Source: Paraconiothyrium sp. Pb-2020 (lineage: Eukaryota; Ascomycota; Dothideomycetes; Pleosporales; Didymosphaeriaceae). Taken from it: a DNA stretch of 64,000 bases. Below the pieces are notes generated by a model. It was not told where the DNA came from. It was given only the letters and a program-made list of their open reading frames with translations, and searched no databases. The translations under genes were made by a program, and so were the position numbers. Within the stretch, counting starts at the first letter, position 1. Each line of letters starts with the position of its first letter. This document shows, piece by piece, positions 1 through 12,719 of this stretch. The stretch lies in contig JAJUBI010000008.1 in the NCBI GenBank assembly GCA_022419385.1, positions 620,001-684,000 on the forward strand, given 5' to 3'.

Positions 1-1146
1 CCTGAAAGCTTACGAAGATTTTATGTAGATCCTGTCCAGAAGTCATCGTTGCCCTAAATAGCTATTGAAGATTAGTGCCCGACCGAACATCTATGCCGAG
101 AAGGCAGGGCTCTTCATATTCGTCAGAAATTTCCTCGTCTTATCCAATAGCTTCTTTTCGGTTGCAGACAGAGGAGGGCGATTCACGCGACCTTGTTCAC
201 TACACGTCCTCATATAGCGGTGATGTTGTAACAAGGGGGTGAGGATCATCACTATCGCGTTCTCAACGGCCTTATAGGATTTTGTTCCGTTGTTGTCGAC
301 GAGGCTTGTGTGGATAGTGGCGAGAACGTTAAGAGTATCTGAGTGGGAGACGTTGCGCATCATACCGTGCTACATAGGTTTGTCTGCTTAGCTGCCGATG
401 ATATATCGCACATCGCGGGAATGTCGGCCAGGATGATATCTACTATATAAGCAAGAAGTTTGTCCGAATTGCCTCTGCCCGAATTAGATGAGAGAATGTT
501 ACGAGTTATGTAGGTAAGATGTATGATGGCTTATACGTGTTCAATTGCACGTGTACTGGGTTATGGAGGTGGGGGCGGCATCACCGTCGGCAAAAATCCT
601 GCATCGGATTCGTAACGCTGTGCCCCAGTATACGGCGTATCGAGACTTCGTCCCCTCTGACGTACGTAACAGTCGCTGCTGTAAGTGGCCATGTGTTACG
701 TTGTCTACTCTGATCTTCGGGCCAAAGATCTGACCGGAAAGCCAATTTTGGTTCATGAAGACCACCAGAACAAGTGCTTTGTGCACAGTCTTCATGACAG
801 TACGACCGGCACTAGGTATTCCCTAGTAGACTGGACTTGTTATTTACTAGTTGTGCCGCAAGATTGACAATTGTCTGAGTTGCCGCCGACTGCGGGTCCA
901 CGATCAACGAATGTGGCCAGCCTGTTTTCTTAGAACCAAGAAATGGGGCAAGACACATCATTTTGATTCAGAGAGCTCGATGCATCGTCGATCTTTACAC
1001 GAAACGCCATGGGAAAGGCCACGTATAACGTACGCTTTCTTCTGAACTGTGCCTCACATGCCTTCCGAGTATAAGGTAGCTGCTACAAAGCGTACATTAT
1101 GCATTCTACATAACCCTCAATCAAAGGCCATTGTTTCGGAACCACA
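1..1146. other. No supported gene
   Basis: Only short overlapping open frames occur here. The best is a 90-codon frame on the minus strand (91-363, ATG start, Lys-rich C-terminus), with no motif I recognise and no paired exon. It may be a remnant or chance. Confidence 0.4.
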
Positions 1147-1804
1147 ATGTTTGTTGCACAGTTTCTCTTCGGCGTTCTTTTTGCCACTGTCAGTGTGGCT
1201 TCACCCAACCTACAATGGAATTCCGCTCGTTCGTTGACCTCCACTCCCCCTAATGGTCACCCGATTTACTCGAATGGAAGTCAACTTGGACAGGGAACAA
1301 GGACACCTTCGTACCACCTCACTGTTGAACGCTCCATTCGTGTATCGAACAGCACTAGGATTTACCAGCCACCCGTATCATTCCGCCTGCAGCTTTTCAA
1401 CATCACAGGTAGCGCACCTGCGTTATTACACGACTCTGGCCCTGGCGGTCTCTATCCGAGTGTCCCAAAATCCATTCCAGACTGTCTCAACACGTGTTCC
1501 TTTCCCATATTGCCCCGAAACGAATCATTACTAGGTGATACAAGGCTCGCGATAGATCACAGCGCAATGGGGACACCAAATGCGAAGACAATGATGAGCC
1601 TGAAACTTAATGGGAACGAGACAGAAGTTCCGTTTGAGAAAATAGATGCAGGGGCTACCAAGCTACCCAGATGCTGGTTTGATGACGGTGGCAGGTGGAC
1701 AGACCAGCACGGTTGCAAGGTAAGTTGGCCGGTTTTTGTTTTTACTCGAATGCTGACTGTTGTAGACGAGTTCCGCACACTGTCTTTGGGCTGCATCTGT
1801 TTAG
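1147..1804 (+). CDS. Small secreted cysteine-containing protein
   Basis: Unrecognised small secreted protein. The ATG opens a hydrophobic signal-peptide-like stretch (residues 1-19, ending VSVAS), so export through the secretory pathway is likely. A GTAAGT donor at 1720 and a TAG acceptor at 1765, with a CTGAC branch-like site between them, define a 46-bp intron; exons 1147-1719 and 1766-1804 then give about 203 residues. The spliced C-terminus adds a cysteine (HCLW) and ends soon after. The mature part holds several N-glycosylation sequons (NGS, NST, NIT, NES, NET) and about six cysteines, all in the C-terminal half. There is no transmembrane segment or GPI tail. Without splicing the frame reads on to 1872 as a 241-aa product, which is the alternative. 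It lies beside a decayed region, the kind of place where fungal effector-like genes often sit, but no function can be assigned. Confidence 0.6.
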
Positions 1805-3182
1805 CACACAGTGTAAAGTCTTTTCAGGCCCGATGGTTGCATGATTCGGGTATGGCTGGGTTTTGCTCGTAAAGTCATACCTCTCCTGATACTGAGGAAC
1901 TTTCTTATTTGACTTGACATTCCTACCGATGGTATTTGGCTCTGTGCAGAGGAGAAGGTGACGATGATTTTGTCTGTTTGCTCTTTGTTTATCATGTTGT
2001 GTCAATGAAACAAACAGGGTTATTGGATCTAATAATAATTGGACTGGAGAGGAAGGAGATGCGAGAAAGCAGTCACTACCACAGGCAAACCGTGATGTTA
2101 CGTCTCCGTTTTGTGCATTAGTCCTTGCAGAAACATCGGATTTGGTGCTGATTCATGTGCACTCTTAAAGGCATTTCTCTCTTGCTTGCTGTTGTTCCAA
2201 TTCCAATCAAGGCCCGCTCATGGATCAAGGACGCATGTCCGGCTGAGACCAAAGCCACGATATCGAACCCTGGGTCGGAGTTCGGCACTATGGTCACAGT
2301 GCATGGTGCGCTATAACACTGGTCTAACATCACGTTGCCTGACTTGAGAGTTGCGCTGATTTGTTGCAGCAATTGGCCCTAGCACTGGAATTTTCCTTTT
2401 AGTTGCAATGGTGGGGATTTATCAGAGGCCGAAGAAGCTGAGGCTCGATGTATACGGGTTTACTTGTCTCGGAAGATCACTCACTCGATCGCCCTGCGGG
2501 AGTACGAAGAGGAGCACAGTAAGAATTATTGCGCCAGCGGAGATCAATTTCAAAAAGCTTACTCGATGAAGTGAAGCAGAGAATCTTTTACAGCCCGTGT
2601 GGGGGAGGCCACTATCGGATCTCAGCTTCAAAAATCACATTCCGGCTCGGTGACTGGAAACCACCGTATGACGATCTCCTCTTTTCCCCACCCTGAATGA
2701 GCACGGACAAGTCGACATCTCATGTCCAAGAGAAGATAGGCCTTAAAGGGAGAAACAATGCAAGATAATTCGGCTACAAGGGTACTGGCCACTGGAAATC
2801 GAACGAAGGGGAAGGGAGCTACTGGAGACTACCCGAAAATGGATTGTACATACGGGAAGACTGGGAACGTTCGAACGACTGTGCTCCTCAATCTTCTGAA
2901 TCCAGCTCGTGCGGTGTGCTGTCTTCTAGTCTCCAGCTGAAATTTCAATTTTCTCGTTCAAAGAACTCCACCACACACTGGTTCATGCCTAGCGCTGTCG
3001 CATCAGTTTGGCATTACAACATCTCTGAGGCCACTGATCCTTCTACATGTGTATTAGTGCTTTGAATCGGGTGAGTATGAACACTTGTCGATCTAGAACT
3101 TTGGCTATTATAGGCCCAGTGTCTATGACAGACATGACCTAAGAGATATCCTCATACTAGATCCACCGAATGAGTACATGTC
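1805..3182. other. No supported gene
   Basis: Open frames here are all below 90 codons and overlap one another on both strands (for example 2111-2347 plus against 2118-2372 minus). None shows a domain or a convincing exon pair. I see nothing to annotate. Confidence 0.4.
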
Positions 3183-3864
3183 CTAGAGTTTGGATGTGCT
3201 CTTATCCAAATTTACCGTCTCTGCGATGTGGTAATTGGGGTGAATGGGCAGATCGCCATGGCCCTTGTTGCAAGATCGCGGATCCAGTCCGATGCCATAG
3301 TCCCACCATAAGTGGCGCTCCAGGCACCAGCGCCTCGGTCTCAAAGGTAACGCCGTTCCACCGAACCCAGTGTGATGTCCAGCATATTGGGGAACTTTGA
3401 TGAAAATTCAGCTGGATAAACAGCTGTGTAGGCAAGGTTTGTGCCACACCGGAGCAGAACCAGCGCCAACGCTCATGTGATGATTCGTACCACTTTAGGA
3501 AATGGTCTTCGTAAGTCGACTTGGGGGTGAAAACATCCGATGCTGGCACGAAAAAGTGCGATGCTCGTCTGACTGATCCTTGTGTTCAGTTGTATTCTGT
3601 CCGAGTGTGGCTGGACTGGCTTGAATGAGAGACACAGAGACCATTTCTACAGGCGCGCATAGCCACGCCCGGTAACAGAGAACCGGTCGCGCGCCGACAG
3701 TCATTACAGTGGTCTAACACGAGGAACGGCAACGACACAGGCTGATCAGGTGAACCCATCGGATGTAGTGGTCGATCTGATACACGTGGGATGGAGAGAC
3801 GATAACAAACGGCGCCGCAGTTGCACCCACCCTGGATCCTAAGAGCTTCGTCCGGCAATGGCAT
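3183..3864 (-). pseudogene. GFA-domain (CENP-V/GFA family) pseudogene
   Basis: This is a decayed member of the GFA family of small zinc proteins (glutathione-dependent formaldehyde-activating-like). From the ATG at 3864 the frame reads the N-terminal zinc motif GGCNCGAVCYRL and then LDHCNDCRRATGSLLP. The family-like continuation (WLCAPVEMVSVSL) is in another frame. The segment STYEDHFLKWYESSHERW and the zinc-ligand motif FCSG follow. The next Cys-Gly-Thr block (GTNLAY, then PNMLDITLGSV) is again shifted, FETEALVPGA is in a further frame, and the tail DLPIHPNYHIAETV is shifted once more before a TAG at 3183-3185. At least four frame changes are needed to follow the family order, and the second zinc knuckle has lost a cysteine codon at the frameshift. 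Introns do not explain the changes, since no GT-AG pair sits at these points. The order of all blocks is kept, so decay is fairly recent, or the assembly is locally poor. Confidence 0.8.
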
Positions 3865-5535
3865 TCTTGTGCAGTGACAGGACAGTAGAGTAAAAGTTCC
3901 GTTGTCTTCCGACTTGATATGGGAGACTGGTCTTATTGTGATGACTGGATGGCTTTATATGGGTGCAACTCGGAGTGCGGGGTCGGAGACGTCAGCTGTT
4001 ACGATCGGTGATTTAAGAGATGATCTATGAGCACTCAGATGAGCAAAGTGCCTCGATGCTGTGTGCGTATAGGGTTGTGGCTCAGGGCATGGTGGAGTAA
4101 CCAATATTTCTGGAAAACCTGTTTTTTCACTTCGCAAATGTTGGGGTGTCGCTGGACGAAGTTGTGTTTCGGTCTTCGTGCGATGAGCTTACGGCGAAAT
4201 TAGTTACGCCGCCAGGCTGCATTCCAGCATGAGGGCCATGCTAGGCTCCTGTGCAGTGCCGGCGGCGCTTTTTCATTCTTGTTATGTCCTCGCTCCATGT
4301 GGATAGGCGTTGTCGTCTCTGTTGCTCAAATGACCAGAGCCGAATAAGCCCAACTTGCGATGTGTGGAACAATTCATTTGGTAATTACCGCATTAGCTGC
4401 GGTATCCCACAATTCGCTTATCATGATACGAGGTTCCGTGAAGTCGTCGTGGCACATGTTCAAACCCACTCTGATAAACAATGTGGCTTCATGGTGTACG
4501 AATGCACCTACGGCGACGAAGAAGCCTGGAAGCGTATCATGGCGAATGAACATCTAAGCACAACAAAGCCGCCCATCGGCAAATGCAAAGGTTCTCTTTC
4601 CTCCCAGTACCGAGCAAATTGATCCCTGACTTGGAACTACGCCGGTACTGTATTAGTCAAGCAGGATACTCGATATCCTATATTTTCCATGATTCCCCAT
4701 TTCCTCGGTCTGTCGAGGCCGACGCTGTCAGACTGTTCTGCGATTCGGATAGAGATACATACCCCAATGGAGACGATGACGGAGGACCGCGGTCATGAGC
4801 GAGCATCATGATTGAGAACGTGCATTCATGGTTTAGTAGGCGGATTCGCGCGACTGAAGGATAGAACCGATCATTAGAGGTCGACTTGGGTGCGTAAGAT
4901 ATCCAGCGACGTTGTCGAACCTGCTGTGAGGTTCGGCGTTGCCTTCCTGGTTCCTCGAGTTGGCAGTGCCTCAACGGGAGAAGTTGGGATGTCATCGCGA
5001 CGAAGGGGATGCCGATATCGTTCCATTACCGTGATCATTGATAGTAGCACAGTGGCCGAAGGTATGGCTTGGACTTCCTGGCAGTGGTAGTCTTCTGTAA
5101 TCGTCCGCACTACTATATTATATACAAATCTACATGCTTGCTATAGACTGAGTTACCCTAGGGTGTATTAACCATGGTACTATCAGTAACCTTTATATGT
5201 CTTCTCAGGAGCGAACCTTGATCCTAGCGAGAGAGCGTCGGCTAAAAGTGTGAGTCTTTCACTCAGCTCATACCTATATATGCTTGAGTCAGTAAGTGGC
5301 CACAAAAAGCGAGTGCAGTGAGGAAACTGATTAGCTTTGGCGCCGGGTCGAAGGATTATCACGTAGGTAGGCCCTCAGCCACACATCGAACACCGGGACA
5401 TTAGCCGTCACTCAGATGGACCGCTTCATAGTAACCGACATGCCTCGCGCTGCTGCCTTCGCGGCCCCGGCTCGTACATCTAAGACTGTGAGATGCCCCT
5501 CGCTGTCCCGCTGCCGCAGACTTTTCTAATCCGCA
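3865..5535. other. Mostly empty stretch around the relic at 4251-4622
   Basis: Apart from the relic frame at 4251-4622, this stretch holds only short overlapping frames with no motif. No repeat structure or RNA gene was seen. Confidence 0.35.
4251..4622 (+). pseudogene. Possible relic of a fungal hypothetical-protein family
   Basis: A 123-codon frame with no domain I can name. Its middle part (GFMVYECTYGDEEAW, near codons 79-93) resembles a block I associate with Pleosporales hypothetical proteins that begin around WGFVVYRCTY; this is memory, not a search. The family's usual downstream blocks are not visible and the frame ends soon afterwards. No start context or introns support a complete gene. 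Neighbouring GFA decay makes a relic plausible. Chance ORF is the alternative. Confidence 0.25.
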
Positions 5536-6270
5536 ATGAGCACCACAGTGCCGGTGACTACGACCAATGCCTCAAATCAATCACCGTTAACTCAGCCCAC
5601 ATCCACTACAGGACAGCCAGGTCCTGTGCTAGTCGCTCGTACTGACGTTCCGTCCACGCCATCTTGAAGACCGAGCCTATCATGGCAGTCACTTCGCTCA
5701 TTCCCTTCACTATCAGAGAAGGCGTCGGCCTAACTAGGCTGGGCAATTGCACTTCCTAGCGTAGTATTCACCATAGCCGCGCTATCCCCTACTTTCACAT
5801 CACAAGCGATGTCAGAGAAGTCGCTGCAGCTAGCAGAATGTACGGCTTTGAAAGACTATATTGAAGAGTTCAGGGAATGATTGACTCCTGGAATACAGAG
5901 CCAAGCATGCGTGAAGGCTACGAAGGCACAGCTATCGCCTCCGCCTTATGTGAAGGTTGACATACTGGACAAGAGGAAGAGGGATGTGCTGTACGATCGG
6001 TTTGAGCTGCATGGATCGGGTTTTGAACTGCATAATGAAAAGTCACACATTAGTTTGCCAGGAGTGTCGCATTGGGCCATCTGGTTCGCGGTACTCTTTG
6101 TCATCGGCTACTCCATACCAGTGTACGCGTACAGCTCGCGTTTGGGTCGACGCCCAGCACTTATACGTCGATTGTCCATTAATGAACAAAAGAACAGCTC
6201 ATCCTGGGTAGGTTGCCTCGCAGTGGGCACTTTGTACAGATCATCTCCGGTATTGACGATCGTGCGCTGA
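5536..6270 (+). pseudogene. Possible decayed gene with in-frame stop
   Basis: Two coding-like pieces follow one another. An ATG at 5536 opens a 43-codon Thr/Pro-rich frame that ends in TGA. A second ATG at 5809 opens 23 codons (ending IEEFRE), stops at TGA 5878-5880, and then continues in the same frame without interruption to 6270. The continuation has an amphipathic start and a hydrophobic segment (SHWAIWFAVLFVIGYSIP) that could span a membrane. A CGA-to-TGA change would explain the stop. I do not recognise the protein, and chance remains possible. Confidence 0.25.
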
Positions 6271-6692
6271 TGCAGAGGGAGTGAATTGGTAGAATACATG
6301 ATTCGGTGAGTGTTGGTGAAACGGAGACCTTCGCGGTGACGACGTCAGGAACGTTAGGGTCCGACGGAAACGGCACGACCCTGGTAGCACGGCCACTGCC
6401 ACATGTCGCCTCACCTCAGACATTCCCACGCGACTCAACTTTTACTTCCATCGTTGACACTCTCTCCAGTAGACACACACTTTGCAGCCCATCGCTCAAA
6501 GCCACTGCGAAGATATTCCGCCGCACGCCGCCGCGTCACGTTGCCCGTTTCGAGCGCGCCAAGGCTCCGCTGCCGCCTTCAGCTACTGTAGATACGAATA
6601 CGATACGAGGCTGTGGTTTGCAACCAGACAGCTGTCCCTAAAACAGCGCCCTCTCTCCTCGATCGCCTGCGCACCCCATTCCTCTATGCGTC
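6271..6692. promoter_or_regulatory. Upstream region of VPS10
   Basis: No gene is seen here. This is the presumptive promoter and 5' leader of the VPS10 gene, C-rich just before the start. No specific binding site could be assigned. Confidence 0.4.
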
Positions 6693-9600
6693 ATGAAACT
6701 CCTTAAGGGCATATGGCTGCCCGCCCTCGCGGCGCTCGCGCCGTTCGCTGCGGCGAAGAAAGATGAGCCGCTTGTCGAGAAGACCGACTTTGCCAGCGAG
6801 CTCCTCAACATATTCTACTTCGACGATTCCAATGTCGCCATGCTTGTCGAGCTCGATTCGGAGAAGGTGTTCCGCTCTACGGATGCTGGAAAGTCGTGGG
6901 CAAAGGTCAAGGACGATGGCAAGGACATGCGGACAATCGGCATAGTCAGGAACCCGTTTGATAAGAATGTCGCCGTTGTGCTCGGAGAGACGGAACATTA
7001 CATCACCTACGACCAGGGCGAGAAGTGGAAGAAATTCAAGACGGACGAAACTCCCTCGCTGGGCAATCCTCTGAGCTTCCATGCATCAGACAACAAGAAG
7101 ATACTGTTCCATGGTGGAGACGATTGTCCCTTTTTCGGGGCATGCCTTGGAAAGGTCAGCCGCAGCTTGTTTGCACAGAGCTACTGAAGCTAACTCGTGC
7201 CTAGACGTTCGTTACGAAGGACGGCTTCGAATCGCTCAAAGTTGCCCGTGAGAGCCGGAAGATGTGCCTGTGGGCGAAAAGCACCGAGAATTTTGCCATA
7301 GACGACGATTCGCTCGACGACCGAATACTGTGTATAGTGGCAGGGAAATACTCCCAACGGTCCAAGGATTACAGAATCATGATATCTGACGACTACTTCA
7401 AGAGCGAGGATGAACCCGTCATGTCCTCTGGTCGCACTGTGCAAGGTATGACTAATATGGCTGCCGTGAAAGGGTATTTCGTCGCGGCAGCCAAGGCCGA
7501 ACACTCCAACGAACTGTCCATGTACGTCACCGACGATACGAAGACATGGCACCACGCCGAGTTTGGAGGAGGCAAGATCGAGGAGGACGCGTACACTATG
7601 CTCGAATCCACGAACTACAGCATTCAGGTCGATGTGGTGACGAACCCATTTGCCTACATGGGATCGCTGTACACCAGCAATTCCAATGGAACATACTTCA
7701 CGAAGAATGTCGACCACACGAACCGCAACGAGATGGGTTATGTAGACTTCGAAAAGGTGTCCAATATTCAAGGCATAGTGCTCGTCAATATTGTCGACAA
7801 CGCGGATGATACGAACCCAATGGCGCTCAAGAAGATCAAGTCGCAAATCAGCTTTGACGACGGAAGAACCTTTGACGATTTGAAAGTTAAGGACAAGGAC
7901 GAAAAGCTGCACTTGCATTCGGTTACCAATCTGCATAACAGTGGGCGCGTCTTCTCTAGCCCAGCTCCTGGTATCGTTATGGGAGTTGGCAACACTGGCA
8001 AATATCTAGGCAGGTATACCGATGGCGACTTGTATGTCTCGGACGATGCAGGACTTACGTGGGAGCGGGCCCTAGAAGATGCTCACAAGTACGAATTCGG
8101 TGGACAAGGTGCTGTGCTAGTCGCTGTCAACGACGAAGGTGACACCGACAAGATCATGTATTCGCTCAAGCATGGTCGCAAGGATACCTGGAAGGAGTTC
8201 AAGCTCGATTACAAGTTCCGTGCTCGAGAGCTTACGACCGTTTCCGATTCGACAAGCTTAAAGTTCATTCTCTATGTCTCTAGAATCGAGGAGGGCGAAG
8301 GCAGGAAACAGACGATCATCCACCTCGACTTCGCCGAATTGCACGAGCGAGAGTGTGGAGACGATGATTTGGAAGACTGGTCCGCTCTCAAAGACGAGAA
8401 GGGTGACGCCATGTGCGTTATGGGTCACAAACAGACCTTCAAACGTCGCAAGTGGGATGCCGAATGCTTCCTCAAGGAGGATTTCAAGGAAGCCAAACCA
8501 GATTTCAAACCATGCAAGTGCGACGAGGTCAGAGATTACGAATGTGATTACAACTTTGTGCCCGAAGGCAAAGGGAAGGACAAAAAGTGCAACCCTGCAG
8601 GCTCTCTGAAGCTACCCCAAGGTGCTTGCCAAGGCGATGCCAAAACGTACAAGGGTAGCTCCGGCTGGAGAAAGATTCCTGGAAATCAGTGCGAGGGCAC
8701 TACCGATCGGGAGAAGGAGGTCGAGCGCGATTGTGACGCCGCTTCGGCGCCACCAGCTAGCGGAGACATCAAGAACGAGATCACACCGTTTCCAGGGTCC
8801 AAATTCAAGGAATACTATTACCTTGAACGTCCTACGCAGGGCCGTGAAGAGAGTAAGGATAAGGATGAAACTGTCGTCATGCTTACAGACGAACAAGAGG
8901 CTTACATCTCGCACGACCATGGCAAGAAATGGAAGAAGGCAGTAGACGACAACATCGTCGCTATCTATCCCCATCAATACAACAACGACCACGTCTTCTT
9001 CCTTACCGCAACAAAAAAGTTCTATTACTCTTTAGATCGTGGTCTAAGGAACAGCATCCACTCCTCGGAAGCCCCACAGATGCCGACTTTGGAGGCTCAA
9101 ATTATGCAATTCCATCCCGGCGAGTCTGATTGGCTCATTTGGGTCGGCGGTGAGCACTGCGAGAAATCAACCAACTCGGAATGCCACACTGTTGCCTCAG
9201 TGTCTCAGAAGAATGGTGCAAAGGACACTTGGGAGACTCTCTTGCCTTATGTGAAGAAGTGCGCGTTCGTCTGGCGTGAAGCCGGTCGCAAAGTTGACAA
9301 GAAAGAGGTCTTCTGTGAGCAGCATACAAACGAAGAAATGGGTGCCCCTATCGAGCTCATCTCCAGCGAAGACTGGTTCAAGACCAAGGACGTGAAGTTC
9401 AAGTCGGTGGTAGAATTTGCTACGATGTCCGAATTCATCATTGTCGCGACCAAGGGTGATGACGGCAAATCCCTTAAGCTGGACGCCAGTCTCGACGCAA
9501 AGACATTTGCTGAGGCGAAATTTCCACCGAAGTTCGAAGTTGACCACCAGACGGCATACACTGTCCTTGATAGCTCTACACATTCAGTGTTCCTTCATGT

Positions 9601-11218
9601 GACTGTGAACAGTCGTCTCGAACAGGAATATGGCTCTATTATCAAGAGCAACAGCAATGGAACCTCATATGTCATGAGCCTCAACGGTGTGAATAGGAAC
9701 ACACAAGGTTACGTTGACTTTGAGAAGATGCAGGGCATTGAGGGTGTGGCGGTCGCTAATATCGTGGTCAATGCTGACAAGGTCGACCAAGGCGAAAAGA
9801 AGAAGAAGCAGACACGGATCACGCACAATGATGGTGCTGATTGGCAGCCACTTACACCCCCTGAAAAGGACTCAGACGACAAAAAATACAAGTGCAATGG
9901 GGAGGGCATTAACAAATGCGCGTTGCATCTGCATGGGTACACAGAACGCCCTGACCCTCGAGAGTCATATTCTTCTCCTACCGCTGTTGGTATCATGATG
10001 GGTGTCGGAAATGTTGGAGAGCAACTCACCACCGTTGGCGAAGCGAACACTTTCTTGACCACAGACGCTGGTCTTACCTGGAAAGAAGTCAAGAAGGGCA
10101 ACTACGCGTGGGAGTTTGGCGACCAGGGCTCCGTCATAGTCATTGTTCGCAGAAACGAAGACACCAACCATCTATACTATTCCCTGGACAATGGCGAGAC
10201 CCCTTTCAAGGAGCACAAATTCTCCGAAAATAAACACAGGATCGATGCTATTACGACGGTACCGAGCGACACTTCGCTGAACTTCTTGCTTTGGGGCAAA
10301 GATGGGAGGAAGTTGGTTGCGATCAATGTGGATTTCAGTGGTCTATTCTCCAAAAAGTGCGAGCTATCCGAGAACGACCCGACCCAAGGCGACTATGAGC
10401 TGTGGGAGCCACAGCACCCGATGCAAGGAGGAGACGATGACGCCTGCCTCTTCGGACATGTAGCTCAATATCACCGTAAGAAGCGCGGTGTCAACTGCTA
10501 CAACGGTGAGCGCATCGACCATCTACACAACATCGCCCGGAATTGCTCCTGCACCCGGCACGACTTTGAATGGTAAGTCTGCCCAACGTGCTCCTCTCTC
10601 GATGGAACTAACGCTGGCAGTGATTATAACTACGAACGTAAGCCCGGTGGCGAATGCAAACTGATCGAAGGTCTCGAAAAACCAAACCCGCTAGCTGTGT
10701 GTGAGAAGGGAGCAGTAGAATACTGGGACCCCACAGGTTATCGCAAGGTTCCTGTATCAACATGTGAAGGTGGCAACGAGATGGCGCGTACCGGCCAGGT
10801 GCACCCTTGCCCTGGCCACGAAGAGGAGTACGAGCGCAGACACGGCGTGTCTGGCTTTGTCATCTTCCTCGCTGTCGTCATACCTTTTGCGGCTGCCGGT
10901 GGTATTGGGTACTATGTCTGGCGCAACTGGGACGGCAAGTTCGGACGGATCAGACTGGGTGAGGGTGCAAGTGGCTTCGACAGTGATAGTCCGTGGGTCC
11001 AATGGCCTGTTGCGGCAATCTCTGGGTTGGTGGCCGTCGTGGCTGCGATACCCTTACTCGTGGGTGCTGCTTGGAGAGCGGTGTCGAGTAGGTTCGGTGG
11101 CTATGGCGGACGCACGTACACGAGTCGCAGCTCCTTTGCTAGAGGGAGAGGAGATTATGCGGTTGTGGACGAAGATGAAGGGGAGCTGTTGGGAGAGGAC
11201 AGCGACGAGGACGTGTAA
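6693..11218 (+). CDS. VPS10: Vps10/sortilin vacuolar sorting receptor
   Basis: Type I membrane receptor of the late Golgi/endosome that carries soluble vacuolar hydrolases (carboxypeptidase Y in yeast) to the vacuole. Exons 6693-7154, 7205-10572 and 10621-11218 give about 1475 residues, the normal fungal length. Introns are 50 and 48 bp with canonical ends; the second splice restores a Cys (FECDYNY). A signal peptide covers residues 1-21. Two Vps10 beta-propellers follow, marked by Asp-box repeats such as STDAGKSW, SDDAGLTW and TTDAGLTW. Each ends in a Cys-rich module (about residues 574-620 and 1250-1330). A transmembrane helix lies near 1354-1377 and a second hydrophobic stretch near 1404-1428. 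The tail is acidic (DEDEGELLGEDSDEDV). The gene appears intact. The subtilisin gene downstream is convergent; a functional link is not shown by the sequence. Confidence 0.96.
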
Positions 11219-12719
11219 GCTATTCGCTCGTGTAAGATTTGGGGCAAAGAACGATATAGATAGCATGGGGGAGTTTGTCTTTCGCTTTGGCTTTCTTTGC
11301 GTGGCATGAGCGACTTGGATGTTGTAGTTTGCATGTAGGGAACCTGTACATTCTCAATGATTCGCGCGGCGATGTGATACCGCGAGTGCACGTGTTCCGT
11401 GTAATTGGACCGTAAGAACGAAACAAAGCGCCTCCAAATCGGCGTGAGGCTACCGTGGAATTACTGCACAAGCGGCCTTATACTCGCACTTCTTCTCCCA
11501 CCGGTACCAGATACTCCAGACGTCTTGATCAGGTAACTCTGCCTCGCCCCCACTCCATCGGATGGTACACTTCATCGCGCCGCAGTACCACTATCAGCCA
11601 CCTCTACCTTCGGACATTCCTCCCTCGTCCAGCTCACCTAACGCTGACCTGCATCACCACCCTTCCCTCCCCCATTTACCTTATCATTTTCCAAGCCTAA
11701 TCCCATCCAACCCCTGCAATTCCCCCTGACGACCTCTTCTCCCCCATTGAACACTCCCAAACGCGCGCTCTGCCGACTCCCGACGACCACGGCGTCCAAC
11801 GTTCCAGAACCCGCGCCCGCGCGGCGTGGACCCAAAGAACCAAGCACGTAGTGGGTCCACATGGCTCGAAGGAACCGCACCCGAGGGCCAAGGGCGAGTG
11901 GGGCATGCAGGTCCCAGGAACAGAGCTTGCACCGTTGAGAGGGAAGGTTCGAACTTTGACATGAGAGGCTCGCTCGCCAGCTCACGATTACGCAAGCGAA
12001 GGCGACGCAAATTTCCGCGTCGTCAGTCATCGTCGTGCGTACGTCGTCGCCGAGAAGGGAGCGTAAGATCGGCGGCTGGGATGCGCGTCGCCTCGGCAGA
12101 TGGCAGGGGGACGTATGTCATGGAACATTGTTCTTCTCCCTGCTGCCTGCCATACCATCGACAAAATGGCCGTCCTCGACAAGGGAAGATCGAAGACATG
12201 ACAGGAGAAACGAAGACCATTTTGCACGTCACTGAACATGTAGTGTATCCAGATTTGCAATTGCATCTACTGCATTATCGTCTGTCGTGTCTCCACCGCC
12301 TTAAGATCGCCCGCCGCTCATGCGCTAACTTCGTGGCCCATAACCAAACTCAACAACCTCTTATGCACATCAATGCAGCTAGAAAAGTATCCACACAGAA
12401 AATTAATCTCCCACTTCACCTCGCAGTCCCAACAGTTTCCAGACCGGCAAAAGAAGAATGAGACAGAGAACAGACAAAGCATATGCCAGAAATGCACTAT
12501 TAGGTGGTCTATTCCAACCGAAGTCTCTGGGTAAGCAAGAGAGATGGTAATGCGAGATTGAACATGTATGAAATGAGATGGTTGGGCATGTACAATGCGT
12601 CTAAACTTTTGGGTTTCCTTCCAACGTGCCAACGTGGACGTATTGTGCACAACAGTTGCGGGGTATCAACCCAACTCGTTGCACAACATCTAGCTGCCAA
12701 TGCCGATCGTAATCTTTCT
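11219..12719. other. Intergenic region between convergent genes
   Basis: Contains the 3' regions of VPS10 (plus) and of the subtilisin (minus). Several overlapping frames occur, the longest 11826-12461. A coding-like piece begins at ATG 11563 (His/Pro/Ser-rich, 55 codons) and another frame is open from 11701 to about 11964, ending in a basic stretch (RTKHVVGPHGSKEPH). The two lie in different frames and no good GT-AG pair joins them, so no gene is called. Confidence 0.35.

Noticed and set aside
11563..11964. Coding-like pieces in two frames, the second basic and ending RGKVRTLT
   Set aside because: No credible GT-AG pair joins them, and I could not name a family. A translated search would decide; a conserved hit across both pieces would reopen it.
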